From NCBI GenBank assembly GCA_015227615.1, contig JAALGZ010000085.1:1-64000 (forward strand): DNA of 64,000 nucleotides, in the 5' to 3' direction. Made by a program: the position numbers and the translations under genes. This stretch comes from Labyrinthula sp. Ha. Taxonomy: Eukaryota; Sar; Bigyra; Labyrinthulida; Labyrinthulaceae. The notes under the pieces were generated by a model that was not told the DNA's origin, made no database searches, and saw only the letters and a program-made list of their open reading frames with translations. This document shows positions 12,351 through 24,100 of the stretch, piece by piece (position 1 is the first letter of the stretch; the number at the start of each line of letters is the position of its first letter).

Positions 12351-15300
12351 TTTATATACAACCTTTATGTGTTTGGTGGACTAAACACTTTCTACTTACC
12401 CAACTTAATTTCGTGAATTTTGGCTGATCTCTAGTTATTCCGGTTTTTGTTCTTTCATTTTCATTCAATAATAATTGGAAAGAGTTTAAATAATATTGAA
12501 TATTAAAACTGTGCTTTGAATTTCAATTGGCACAAGTTTCTATGAAATATTTTTCAAGATTACACTGAAAAAAAAACGCTTCATTCGAGTACACATCTTT
12601 ATATGGGTAAATCATTGTAAGCTAAGTATTCCCTATTGATAGAAAAAATTTAACACAGCAAAAGTGGTGAAAGAATTAAAACACTAACAAGATAACATAT
12701 GTTTCCAAGCTATCATTCTACATGACCTTGGAAAACTAAAATAGTCAAATGAAGGTTCATGCTTCTGGTTTAGCAGGTCGCAAAAGTTTGATTGGTGATC
12801 TATAAAACCAACCAAACAAGCTATCACTGAGTATAACAGATAACAAGGGGAAACAGTAAGAGTTGTTACCATTCCCTTATATAACAGATCTAACTCTCAA
12901 ACTCATGGTTTTACAATGCTGAGCATAGAGATAACAACCTGCCCCATATTATCTATAGAACTGAATTTCATAGTTCCATGTTCTCCCGCTCATTGCTCAA
13001 ATATTGGGGGGGGTTAATGCCTGATCTAAGATTCTTCCAGTACTATTCCATACAAACCCTACTAACCAAGGCCTAAATCTTAAGTTAAAATACTAAATGA
13101 AAATGAAATTTACTGATATGTTGATCACTAATGTCAATTCATGTATAAGAACTACGCCATCACTATTTCTTGGTTTCATAATTCCTAGATTTATAAAGAA
13201 TTCTCATATTTCTACCACGAATTTCTTAACAAATTTCATAAATCTTCTTTCCTCAACTTTCCCTAACAAAATGATTATTCTTGGCTGACTATTCCCACAG
13301 AACTTAGTACACTCTCATCATTAGAAACTTTCTAAGATAGGTGCTAAATTTATTCTTTGTCAGCTTCACCAAGAACTTATTAAAAAATATCCCCTTCTAA
13401 TAATATTCATAGCAGCAAGCAGCTCTTTTTGTTCTTGAACCCAGTTATTAAACTTTCTGTCAACATTTTTAAATTTCTAGGAATAAAACTTGCCACTCCA
13501 TAACATATATAACCTAATTTCCTCAATCATGTCCAGGATGACAACACTTAAAAAAATTTAATCTTGGTAGTATTTTCCGCAATTAATATATTGCATAGAG
13601 TACGTTTTTCTCCGTTCTCCTAATTCAAAGTCATCAAAGCCGATTTACATTTCAACCTCAATACTCAAATGAGACAGCAACTTACGATGCAAAATACAGA
13701 ATTGTTGCGTGAATAACTAAGTAAACAACATCATCACCGTAATATAACTTTGGTAAGTAAGTTTATTTATTTGGTTTTGAGTTTATAGAGATACAATTAA
13801 CCTGTCTTAATTATTAATGACAAAGCACTTCTACCTTCACATGCTCTAAGCACTTGATAGAACTTTCAGAAAGATGATGTCAATGTCATGGTTTCATAGA
13901 TTACTCTTATATTATTTTTTGAGTTCATAGTATTGTTTAATATATTGCCAGTTTTCTATTATTACAATGAAAATTCATAACTACAGTAATATAATGAAAT
14001 GAATACTATGGATGCTCAAGAAATTACAAAAAAAGGTAACAAGTACTCCTGTATAGAGAGTATTTTTTCTTGAATTTACAAATTTTGTAAAGACCAAGTA
14101 ATCGATTCCTTTTATCGATCATTAGTTCAATGAATAGAAATCAGATTACTTGTGGAAGAAACCTTCCGTTAAGTTAATGCCTAACAGAGCTCAATCGACC
14201 ATGATATTCCCTTTAGACGAATACGGTACTGTTTCAAGGTTAGTATATCTTAACAATTTTGTAAAAAAACTCATATCCATTATTTTTTGGTGCTAAGTTC
14301 ATTTTATTTCTCTTAGACACAAAAATCTGGATTTTAGTCGCTTCTCATCACAGTTGTTGGTTGGAACAAGCATATTACTAGAAAAGATACCACCAAAAAC
14401 TTGATCCAATGATTCTATGAAATTTAGGAGTTATGTTCTTCTTCTTCACTCGTTCTCAGCAAGCTACATTGCAGAATTTCGTTTCTTTAGAAGTAATATT
14501 ATGAAAATATTCAGGCCAAACAACTCAAAAAACTCCTTTGATGTGCATTTTATGACGATAAAAAGTAAAGCCAAAGACTAAAAGACCATCTTTTATCTTA
14601 AACTGCAAACATTGATGACAAAACAGCGGCGTAAAGAAACAAAATAAAGCAACAAACCAAAATGAGTTGAAAAATTCCCTTTGATACTTAAAGCTATAAC
14701 GATAGTGCCAGCATATTGCAACATTACTGTAGTTGCTCAAGTAATGAACTCATACTGAGTCACAAAAAAATTCTTCCAAACTTAAAACCCATCTCCCTTA
14801 TCGATCAATCGATTGATTTACAATAATTTCGTCCCGTTGAGAATATCCAAGCCCTAAGTGCATAGCCGGAGCAACGTCAATGTGTCTGGGGGTATCTACA
14901 TAGTAAAGCCAAAAATATGACTAAATCATCTAGAAGTATATGATCCAATCGGAAATGAAGCTGACGGTGAATGGCTCCATCAAAATACTGACGTATTCAC
15001 GGTTCCTTATGATTAAAACGGTAATTATTGTTAAGAAGAATTATTTGAAAATCCTTAGCGATAATGACAGATATAATTGTCACTAGTACCATTTCTGGCC
15101 TTAAATTTTCAAACCCAGGACACTTGTCTCATTTTAGTCTCAAAATATTCTTCAAATTAAATACTGTGAGCCACATTCTAATCTTAAAATAAGAATAAGG
15201 ATGCAGGAAACATATATCCGAAAACTGTTTCTTCGTGCAATTCTTATTTTTCTAATAATATAGATTTTGGATAGAGTAAATGCAGCTAACAGAGAAAATA

Positions 15301-17059
15301 TATATATTTCGCAAAAAACGCAGCATCTTGTTCAAAAAATATCCCTATCTCAACACAAAATTTATTTCAGAAACCTTAACACATAAGGTTTAGAATATAT
15401 TTTTGTTTTCTAAAAGTTCATAAGACATTGTGTGACTTTGAAACTAGTTTAATCCAGCTTATATATGAATTTCAAAAGCCCAACATCTTAGCAAAGTTTA
15501 AAAGACTTACATCTTATTCGTGTAAGGAGATGTTTCTTTGTGATTGCTTCCTTTTTCCATGTCATTTTTTGGTACTCTTAAGATATCGCTCTAATGGAAA
15601 ATACTTTTATGCACCAAATGTATGAATATTATTGCACTGAAACTTACCATTTATAGATTTTGCAAATATGCTCTTATTTCACGTGATTATTTTATTTCTT
15701 GATTAATCCACCCAATTAATATAGATAATCTTAGCTTTAGTTATTAGAATTGCTAGACATATATCCAACGGCTATGCTCTAAGTTCTAATAATCTAAATA
15801 ATGTAAAAAAAATCTGCTATAGTTAGCTTAAGTTGGCCTGTACTTCTAATGAAATGCTTTAAATTAATATAGATATTTCTCAGGAAATTTTTTTTTGGTT
15901 ATCACAATAATATAAAGTTTTGAGCTTTTTTTCTAATATCTTTAAGCTCATAGAAGACTAGTGGGTTTTTAATAATTTTTTGTAAGGAACAACATACCTC
16001 TAGATTTTGACATACTCATTATATCTGGAGAACAATAGTGAAGCAATTTACAGTGTTTCTATAAGCTTTCACTAGCAGAACTTAGAATAAAATTGCAGAT
16101 CACAAAAAAACTTTATTATTGTATTTTGTTTACAATGGACCTGCTGTAATTCTATTATCAAATTTATCAATTAATGCCAAATAATCTGAGTTACATTCCC
16201 CACTAATATGCAAAGACAGAACACATGCTGCAACCAAAATAATACTTCTCATTATAAGAAGTTACAGGCCTACAACAATATGAATTCTAAAAATTATGAT
16301 TAGTTAGCGCGAAACATGTATTATCTTCTAGTTCTTGTTACAAAAATTTGGTTAAACACAATATTGTCACTCGCCATGCGCCTTGCATTTATAAGAACCC
16401 TCGAACTATGTATCTAATCAAACAATATGAAGACGCTATAGTTGGAAAGTTTTTAAGCATATTTTGGGTAATAATATTCTATTTGAGCGACATTTCACAA
16501 CAAGGGTGACGAATACTATATGTTTTGTCTTCAGTAGCCACTTTTTTATTTTCTCTGGGTTTTATATTATAAAATCATGTGCTAACAAGTGCAATATTGA
16601 TCTTGCTATGCAATTGTAGCTTTGTGGAAGTGTGTAGCATAAGGTTTTTAATATATTAAAATCATAGTGCTCGTAGAATAAAAGCAGCAATACACCGTTG
16701 GCTATGGGGTATTAGGCTAAATTCTATATAATATTAGTTCTTATGGGCTCTAAATTTAATATAAGAAATACGTTTCACACTTTATAGAAATGTTAAAACA
16801 TATTCTTCATTATTATTACCCCATATAGAAAAGACGTGTCAAAAATTTTTGTTATTCTATGCTCTAAATGAAATTAAAGACATCGAATTCTAGATTCTAT
16901 CTCATCAGTCATAAGGCATATTTAACAAATTTAGAAACCACGCCTGGCTTCTTATAGCTCTAAATATTTGCTGATACACCAGGTATATAAGTTTTGGAAA
17001 ATTTACCAAGAATACAGGTTGAATTAGAAAGGACTCAGTAAAAACAGTTTAGAATGCTA
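12351..17059. other. Gene-free region
   Basis: No defensible gene. Small frames (12684-12872, 13097-13288, 14525-14740, 15428-15625) lack domains and are interrupted. The 13.0-15.2 kb part has a more even base composition than the true spacers and may be old mobile-element sequence. Confidence 0.4.
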
Positions 17060-17166
17060 GGAGAGAGTTGACTTAAACGCTTTTCTACTTAAACGAGCCA
17101 TATTGGCCATTCATCAAAGCAAGAATAATAAAAATTATAAAAAGGTGTGTAACAACACCAAATTGA
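17060..17166 (+). repeat. Left terminal inverted repeat
   Basis: Pairs with 17922-18032 with several mismatches and small gaps. Confidence 0.6.
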
Positions 17167-17921
17167 CTCATTTTCAGAAAAATTTTCAAGTTCTTGAACG
17201 ATTTCTAGACTCAGATACTCACATTGTAATGAAGTAAATTTATGGATACCTCGTGTATGTGCAACTACTCTTGTTGTTTTTTGTTGTGCTAATAATCAAG
17301 ATCAGCTAGATTCAAAGATTAGAACCCTTGACTCTTGGAGAAAAATGAGAGAAAAAAGTGCAAAACTAGAGGCTGAAAAAGTTGATAAAAGATTTCTTAT
17401 AAATTGAGCGAGAAAATTCGCTGACTCTTCACTTGAATGATGAATTGAGAAATGCTTGGATTGTTAATGATGATCCAGGTTAATGGATTTTCTCATAAAA
17501 ACTTTAATAAACTAAAAGCCTTTTTCAGAGAAACTTGAAATTACTAGCTGTTTCAGCAATAGGTTTGAAGAGATCTTATATTTTGTTCTGTCCATAGAAA
17601 AATAGGTAGTGATGTTAAAGTTGAAGCATCACCGAAGAACCTTTGTCAATCATTTGCTGAGAATGTTTCACTCCTTGAACAAGAGAGATCAAAGATTGGA
17701 CGTTTAGAAGTTCCAACCAAATAAGACTCCAGTTAGTTAAATCTTAAGAAAATTTTCTTAAACAACTCATCTCCCAGCCTTTCTCTATCAATTCACATAG
17801 TATTTTCAACAATTTTCAAACAAACTTTCCCTAAATTTTACTCGCATATTCCTAATCTGTTATAACTTGCGAGTATCTAAGTCTAGAAAATGCTTAACAG
17901 CTCAAAGAATTCGCTGAGATC

Positions 17922-18032
17922 GGGCCAATTTAGTGTATTTGGACACTTTGTTATAATTCCGATTCTTTTTGTTTTGATGAATGGCCGATAGCGCCCGTAT
18001 AAGTAAAAAGGCGTTTAAGTCAAGTCCTTCCC
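17922..18032 (-). repeat. Right terminal inverted repeat
   Basis: Reverse complement resembles 17060-17166; TA follows immediately. Confidence 0.6.
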
Positions 18033-18034
18033 TA

Positions 18035-18693
18035 AAATACTCCATACTAATATTTTAAAAGAGAATAGCTACTTAAGTTTTCATACAATACTACAGTATG
18101 AAGTAGTAGAGGTCTTCATTAAACTGACTGAGAGGTATAATTAGTAAACCTAGCACATAAGAGTAACAACTATTTCTTAAGTATATGAATGATGAATCTG
18201 AATACAAGTAACTAGAAAAGTAAAGTAAAGGAACTGGTACAGAGAAGTTAATGCTGTTTCAAACATGGTAATACTTTATTTGGTCCAGAAAAAAGCTCTG
18301 GCGGAGATATAAGCTCTACTCAAGCAAATTTTGACTTTTAACGCTTTTTCTGCTTCATTGATTTTAAAGTTATTCAATATCAGTCTAAGTAAATTAGAAT
18401 CTATGTGATGTGTAATGAGTCCTTAGGAAGTAAAATTAAATATTGAATGATATATTCCAGGGTTCCCGAAACAAAGTCGAAACCAAGTTAGAGATTAACA
18501 GTCTCCAGAAAGCTTGTGTTTCATGACACTAAGTACAAACCATAACCCAATATTACGAGAGCAAAGTCTCCAATATTTTCCCAGCAGACGAATTGTCCTT
18601 TCTATGGTAACGATAAAATATGCAGTCTATAAAAAAAATATGTGAGGAAATGGGATATATTCGGATATTCAGTTGGATGAGAAAGTGTTAAAA
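18035..18693. other. Spacer between the TIR element and the LTR element
   Basis: AT-rich sequence with no open frame of note. Confidence 0.5.
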
Positions 18694-18697
18694 CACA

Positions 18698-19172
18698 ATA
18701 TGGAGTGCTAGTATAGGTTTTTACTTGTTTAGAATGTTTTTCTTATAAGTTTTCTTTGTCTTTTTGATTGTCTTATAATTTTTACCTAAATCTTCTGATT
18801 CTTCTCTTCAAATTCGCTAGGAAAAGTCGACACAAGTTCTTTTCTATCCTTTTAACTATTAAGTTAGTGTCTACTTAGTACTCCCTCTAAAACTTCTGAC
18901 TGAAACAATTTCTACAGCTAACTAATACACTATTATATTCTAGTTTTTTCATACTGTAACTCCCTGCTTTTTTTCTCCTCTTCTTACCGGTATTCTTCCA
19001 ATTAGCTATGTTTACAATTTGAAATACACATCACGTGATTACATTCACCATTCCACGTCATCACTTTAAATGCAGATGTCGAAACGCAAACTGCATAAAT
19101 ATAATAAACCGCAAAACAGCCGTCCACAAAACCTACGAGCGCGAACACATACCGAACTTCTACATATATCCA
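18698..19172 (-). repeat. LTR (3' LTR of the Ty3/Gypsy-like element)
   Basis: About 475 bp, near-identical to 26167-26640. It ends in TATATCCA on the plus strand. The exact outer edge is uncertain by a few bases because the sequence around ATATGG is shared. Confidence 0.85.
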
Positions 19173-19239
19173 GACTGCTCTCTTCTAAAGCGCGAGCCCT
19201 TCCTATTTTATCACTTTCTCCCAATCAAATGGCACAGCA

Positions 19240-19958
19240 AATGTCCATCAACCTTTTCTACAACCCCAATACCTCCCATAAATTTCCAACTTCCTGACTC
19301 CGGGGTTTAACTTCTCCAATACTCCATATGCCTCTCGAGGCTTTCGACTTTGTTAGAGAACAGTAGAAACGATGACATCTGAACTTCTCTGTTTGGTCAG
19401 AACTGGACTTCCCTTAACACCCACGAGCATAATTTCTTTGGAATGCCTCAAGTACTGACCCTGTGATGAGTGCTGATAACCATTCTTGGTCCTCTTACTC
19501 CAGATGACGTATTCTACTAACCGGAAGCCTTGGTTACTCATCAACTTTCTCCCAACATCTACCTTACTATTGGTCACCCACAGTCCTACAACATTATCCT
19601 CCACGAGTTGCCCAAATGATATGTTAAAAATCTCATTGTCTGTTAACGTATGATACTTTATGGTGAGCCCTCTGGTAGGACTTGATGAGGCTTGATTCTC
19701 CCACGAAGGATCTATCATCAAAACTCCAAACTTGCCAAATGATATTAGATCCTGGCATCTTATGTCCCCGATATTTAACCTGCATCCAGCTGGCTGCCTC
19801 CACAATACAAGGTCCTTAAACATATCTCCTCTTTTATATTTTATAGTGAAATACGAATCAGCAGGAGAGCCAAAGATGGACCATTCAAAACCTTCAGGTT
19901 CGCTTTCTAACAGGTTGAACAATTTAGAACGATATCTCCTCCTCTCAACTACCTTCAA
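19240..19958 (-). CDS. MT-A70 (METTL3-like) adenine methyltransferase domain inside the LTR element
   Basis: The MT-A70 family methylates adenine N6 in RNA (METTL3) or DNA (METTL4 and relatives) using S-adenosylmethionine. The main frame, 19958-19353 (201 codons), shows the family signature in order: GDIRCQDL, GKFGVLMIDPSW (a DPxW motif of the DPPW type, residues 83-86), YHTLTDNEI, VGLWVTNSKVDVGRKL, FRLVEYVIWSK and LRHSKEIMLVGVKGSP. Similarity continues past this frame to about 19240. Wording such as WVT...GRK and HSKEIMLVGVKG resembles METTL3 more than bacterial MTases. It lies between pol and the 3' LTR in pol sense, so I infer it is cargo of the retrotransposon, not a host gene. It belongs to a fossil element and may not be active. 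Confidence 0.8.
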
Positions 19959-20049
19959 CTTCTCTTTTTCTAACAGCTACTCCCACTTATCTAAAGCTGC
20001 TGTAACTTCTACTCTCTTTATCTCCGAAATTACTTCCAATTTACCTTGA

Positions 20050-21180
20050 GATCGATTTTTTAATAATTCTAGAGGGCTGATCTTCATTTCTCTAAGCCAA
20101 TTGTTTCCTAGAATAAACTTATTTGTGGTGCAACTTAGGACATAAAAACGTGTCTACGGAAGCTCAAGAAGTATTCCTTCCCCTTTTAGACGACAGTGGG
20201 CTTTCACATAGCCTATAATATCAATCTGAGCACCGGAAACTCCTTTACATCTCGGGGCGTTCTTATGCAATTCATCATTTTTATATATGGTTAAACCTCC
20301 CACTAAATTTCTACCAACACAACTTTGCCAGGCCCTCTATCAGGAAGAACATTATATTTATTATTTCCAACAATTATCTTTAAAGCAGATGATCTACTAT
20401 GATTCGTTTCTACTTCCAAAATATCTATCTCTTTTCCATCCTGATTTCTATAAAGTTGGACTATCTTGGAAATATCTTCAATACTCAGCTGGCAGTTTGA
20501 AACTTGTTCTACCGAAAGCAATGGTATTTTCTCATTTTCCTTTCCCAATTTTTGATATTAATGCAAATTTGACCAGGTTTTCCTTCTTATTTTCTTTAAT
20601 TCTTCTTTAGTCAATTGGGCTCCATTATTTATTATCACCCATTTTCTTCTAAAGACTGCTCTCTTCTTATCGTTGTAAGTCTTTACGATTTTAAAGATAT
20701 TTTAAGTCCATGAAACTCGAAAAGACGCTGGCTTCTTATCGCAACTTTTATATATTCAACTAATTGAGATCTTCTTTTCCCAGGTAAATAACCTTCTCTC
20801 AAAATGGGTTCCTATTTTCCTAAACCAAATAAATAAACGCAATATTGAAGAGTCCCCTTTTCATAACTATTCCAGCCTTTGGATCTACTTAATCCTGGAT
20901 ACACTTGATCATTCAGAAGTTTTAAATATGGGGGGTATTTTATTATTTTCCAGGCTTCAGTTATCCAATCAGAATTTTTCAACTGTGTTGATTCTCGAAG
21001 TAAGTTAACTTCTGTCTCTTCTACTACTCTTGCCTTCCTTTTATATATTTTGTAGGCTGCCGTGAAATCTTCATGGTCATTTTGATGTTGTTTAAGATAC
21101 TTCTGAACTACACGAGGTATATCTTCAAATAAAAGCTACAGGTCCTGCCAGTTTGCATCCTTTCTGGGGAATCCTTTCCA
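20050..21180 (-). other. Degraded coding stretch of the LTR element, protease-like signature
   Basis: Between pol and the MT-A70 frame, several minus-strand fragments remain, including FILGNNWLREMKI, which resembles the C-terminal motif of retroviral-type aspartic proteases. A protease located 3' of integrase would be an unusual order for Ty3/Gypsy. No recognisable protease was seen between the zinc knuckle and RT. Confidence 0.4.
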
Positions 21181-24100
21181 TCAGAGGAGTGCCTCAAACC
21201 CTCCGATAGACCTCCTAATATCTAGAAGCTTATGTACTTCATACACTCCCTGGTTGTAATAGAAAGCAGCCTTAACCTGATCCGATATTCTAAAATCGGT
21301 GGGTTGAGTTTCATAGAGACTGAGTCTTTGAGCATGAGCTACGTAACTTTTACCGTCTATGCTTTTTACTTTGTAGGTAGTGGTACCAAGAATCTCTGTT
21401 ACTATATATGGGCCCAGCCACCTTAGATGTAATTTACCCTGGGCCCTTTGGGTACCTATGTTACTCATAAGTACGAAGTCTCCTGGCGCAAACTGGACTT
21501 GAGAAGCTTTGAACTTTCGGTTTACATATTCTCTTTTTCTTCTTCTATCTTCTACTATCACTGGAAATATTGCTCTTCTTCTATTTTCTATTTCCGATAA
21601 TAATTTATGACATAAATCAATAAAGCGAGCTGGATTTTTTGGAAAGATAATTTTATTTGTTGAATTTATTAATGGAAAAGGTTTTAATTCCCTGGCTGGT
21701 TCGGCTACCATTTCGTTTTTTCTACCGAAGATGGAAGTCAGTTCATTAGGTGTGAAGCCTTTTCGAGTTGGTGTGTTGTTTATTACATCTGTGACCAGGT
21801 CTACGAGCTCATACCATTGGTCTCGATCAAGATTGTATTCGCTGCAAGGTTGCCTGAGATACCTCAGAATATATCTATTCATCACTTCAATGAAGCCATT
21901 GCTCCATGGTGAATACACCACTGAAAAATGGTGTTGCCCACCATAGATGGAATTAAATTCTGAAACAATCTGGTTGCAGAAATGAGAACCATTGTCAGTG
22001 GAAAGTTTGAAACGCGAAGGCATTCCGTGCTCTGCCCTCCACCTAACTAGCCCATTTACTACAACGTGAGCACTTGGGCTTGGGTCATATATCATAAGAA
22101 CTTTCCGAGATATATCTTCGACCAGAACTAAAAGGTATCCCGAATATACTTTCATAAAATCGGAATACAGTAATAATTCAGAAGAATCAACTGCATGAGG
22201 TATTTCTTTATATATTCTTCTCTCCAACTTTAGGTCTTTATCGCAGTGCAAGCATAACCTCTTTAATTTGGAGGCTAACATTATGACATCTGATTTATTC
22301 ATACCTTGAAACTTATATTTATTCAAAATATGAACCACTTCTTCTACGCTTCCATGTTTACTTATTTGATGAGCTAACACTAAAAATCTCTCTACATGCT
22401 GTGGATGTATCAAGATCTCTCCTGCTTTATTTCTGTATAATCCATCTTCAGATGAATTTACATGCACAGTCGATTTTATTTTATCTTGTTTTTGAAGGTT
22501 CAATAGCTCTTTAACTGAGAGGTCTTTCCATTTTATTTTATTTTTAGGAAAGTTTCTACCTACTCTGGCTTCTATGAAGGATACAGATTCTGGATCAAAC
22601 CTCCATCCCTCCTGCTTATTTTCAATCAATCCTACAAATGACTGCCCCTTCTCTTTACGAATATTCACGATTTTCTTCTTCTCCAACTCAATGTCCTTCT
22701 CCCTGACCAAAAAAGTTATTCCTTTCCAGGTGAGGGTCCAGTTGTAATCATCCGTTGTTGGCATGATCTCAGTCTCAGTGCCCGCCGTTGATCCTAGATA
22801 TCCCCAGCGCGTAAGCAAATCTGCAAGTACATTATATTGTCCACCTATATGATAGACTTCAACGTCGAATTCTTGCACTGTCAAAATCCACCTCTGGATT
22901 CTGCCAAAGGAAGATTGTTTCAAGTCTCTCGGGCTGCTCATGAGGTGCTTCACATTCATGTGATCAGTAAATATTTTTATTTTTCTAGTGACATTTATTA
23001 GTAAGAAACGATATCTTCGAAGGGTGCGGATGATGGGGTATATTTCCTTATCTGTTATTGACCAGAATCTTGACGACTGAGTAAATTCTCCGCTGACGAA
23101 GAATATTGGCTCCCACCCATCTCCCGAAAAGCTAGCTAGAACGCTGGACCAATATTTATCGCTGGCATCAGTAAAGATGCCCATCTGGCCGTCAGCTTCA
23201 AAAGTTTTCAACTTTTTCTCTTGGCATCCCTCGATTATCTGCAGAAACTTCTGGAACTCTACTTGATCTTCCTCTCTCCACCACTTCCCTATGTCTACTT
23301 TCTTTCTGGCATCCTTCCTCATCTTTTTCCCTTTTTCCAATTTGATGTTCTCTTCAATTTCCCTCATTCTTGTATTTAGATGTCCTTTATTTTTACTTAG
23401 GTTGGGCAAAGAATCTGATAACCAAGTTGATACATACGCTACGTCTTGAAGTTGGCCAAGGGTTTGTGGACGCGGCAACTTTATAATTTTAGCGAAATAA
23501 CTTGAGTCATATTTCCAATGACCTTTTTCCAGGATCCTGCCACACCATTTGGTTTTCGATTGGATTAGATCGCACTTGTCCAAGTTGAGTTTGAACTTCT
23601 TTTGGATGCAATTTTTAAGGAACGTTCCAAGTAGTTGAAGATAACCTGCAAACGAGTTATGGTATAATAGAGTATCATCTAACCATCGCAGGGCTCCTGC
23701 TCCGAATATCGAATCTCCCTCACTATTTGTCAATACCTCGTTTACCAGCCGTTCTTGATACACCTGTAGTGTATTTCGGAACCCTTGTGGTGCCATGCGC
23801 ATACAATACGTACCAAGAGGTGTCACCATTCCGAAGTATTTATATGAAGTTTCCTCCATCTTCAAATAGTCAAATCCCGAAAGGCCGTCGAAAGAACCGA
23901 ACCAACATTCATTCCCGTTTAGCCATCCAAGTTGCGCCTCAAGGTCGGGCAAGCCAAGCCCTGTTGGCAAACAGTTTTTGTTCACCTTCCTCAAATCTAC
24001 AACCATCCTGTATTCCGTTGGCTTCCTTGGCTTGGGCAACATCATCACTGGACTAGAGAAAAATGGGTTGGGTTCTCGGTAGATCATACCCATGTCAGTA

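Larger units (their letters stand above)
17060..18032. mobile_element. Short DNA transposon with about 100-bp terminal inverted repeats
   Basis: The ends are imperfect inverted repeats of roughly 105 bp: the left end GGAGAGAGTTGACTTAAACG matches the reverse complement of the right end, and the similarity continues through GGCCATTCATCAAA and an AT-rich stretch to an AATTGG-like inner edge near 17166 and 17922. TA dinucleotides flank both ends (17058-17059 and 18033-18034), as in Tc1/mariner-like insertions. The interior (973 bp in total) has only broken plus-strand frames, including a lysine/glutamate-rich run near 17330-17400, so it is non-autonomous or decayed. Confidence 0.6.

Noticed and set aside
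12351-17059. CRISPR-like or satellite arrays in the long gene-free region
   Set aside because: No regularly spaced repeat was seen; sequence is AT-rich but not tandem.
19353-19958. MT-A70 frame as an ordinary host METTL gene
   Set aside because: It lies inside two matched LTRs, on the pol strand, and directly follows other coding remains of the same element.
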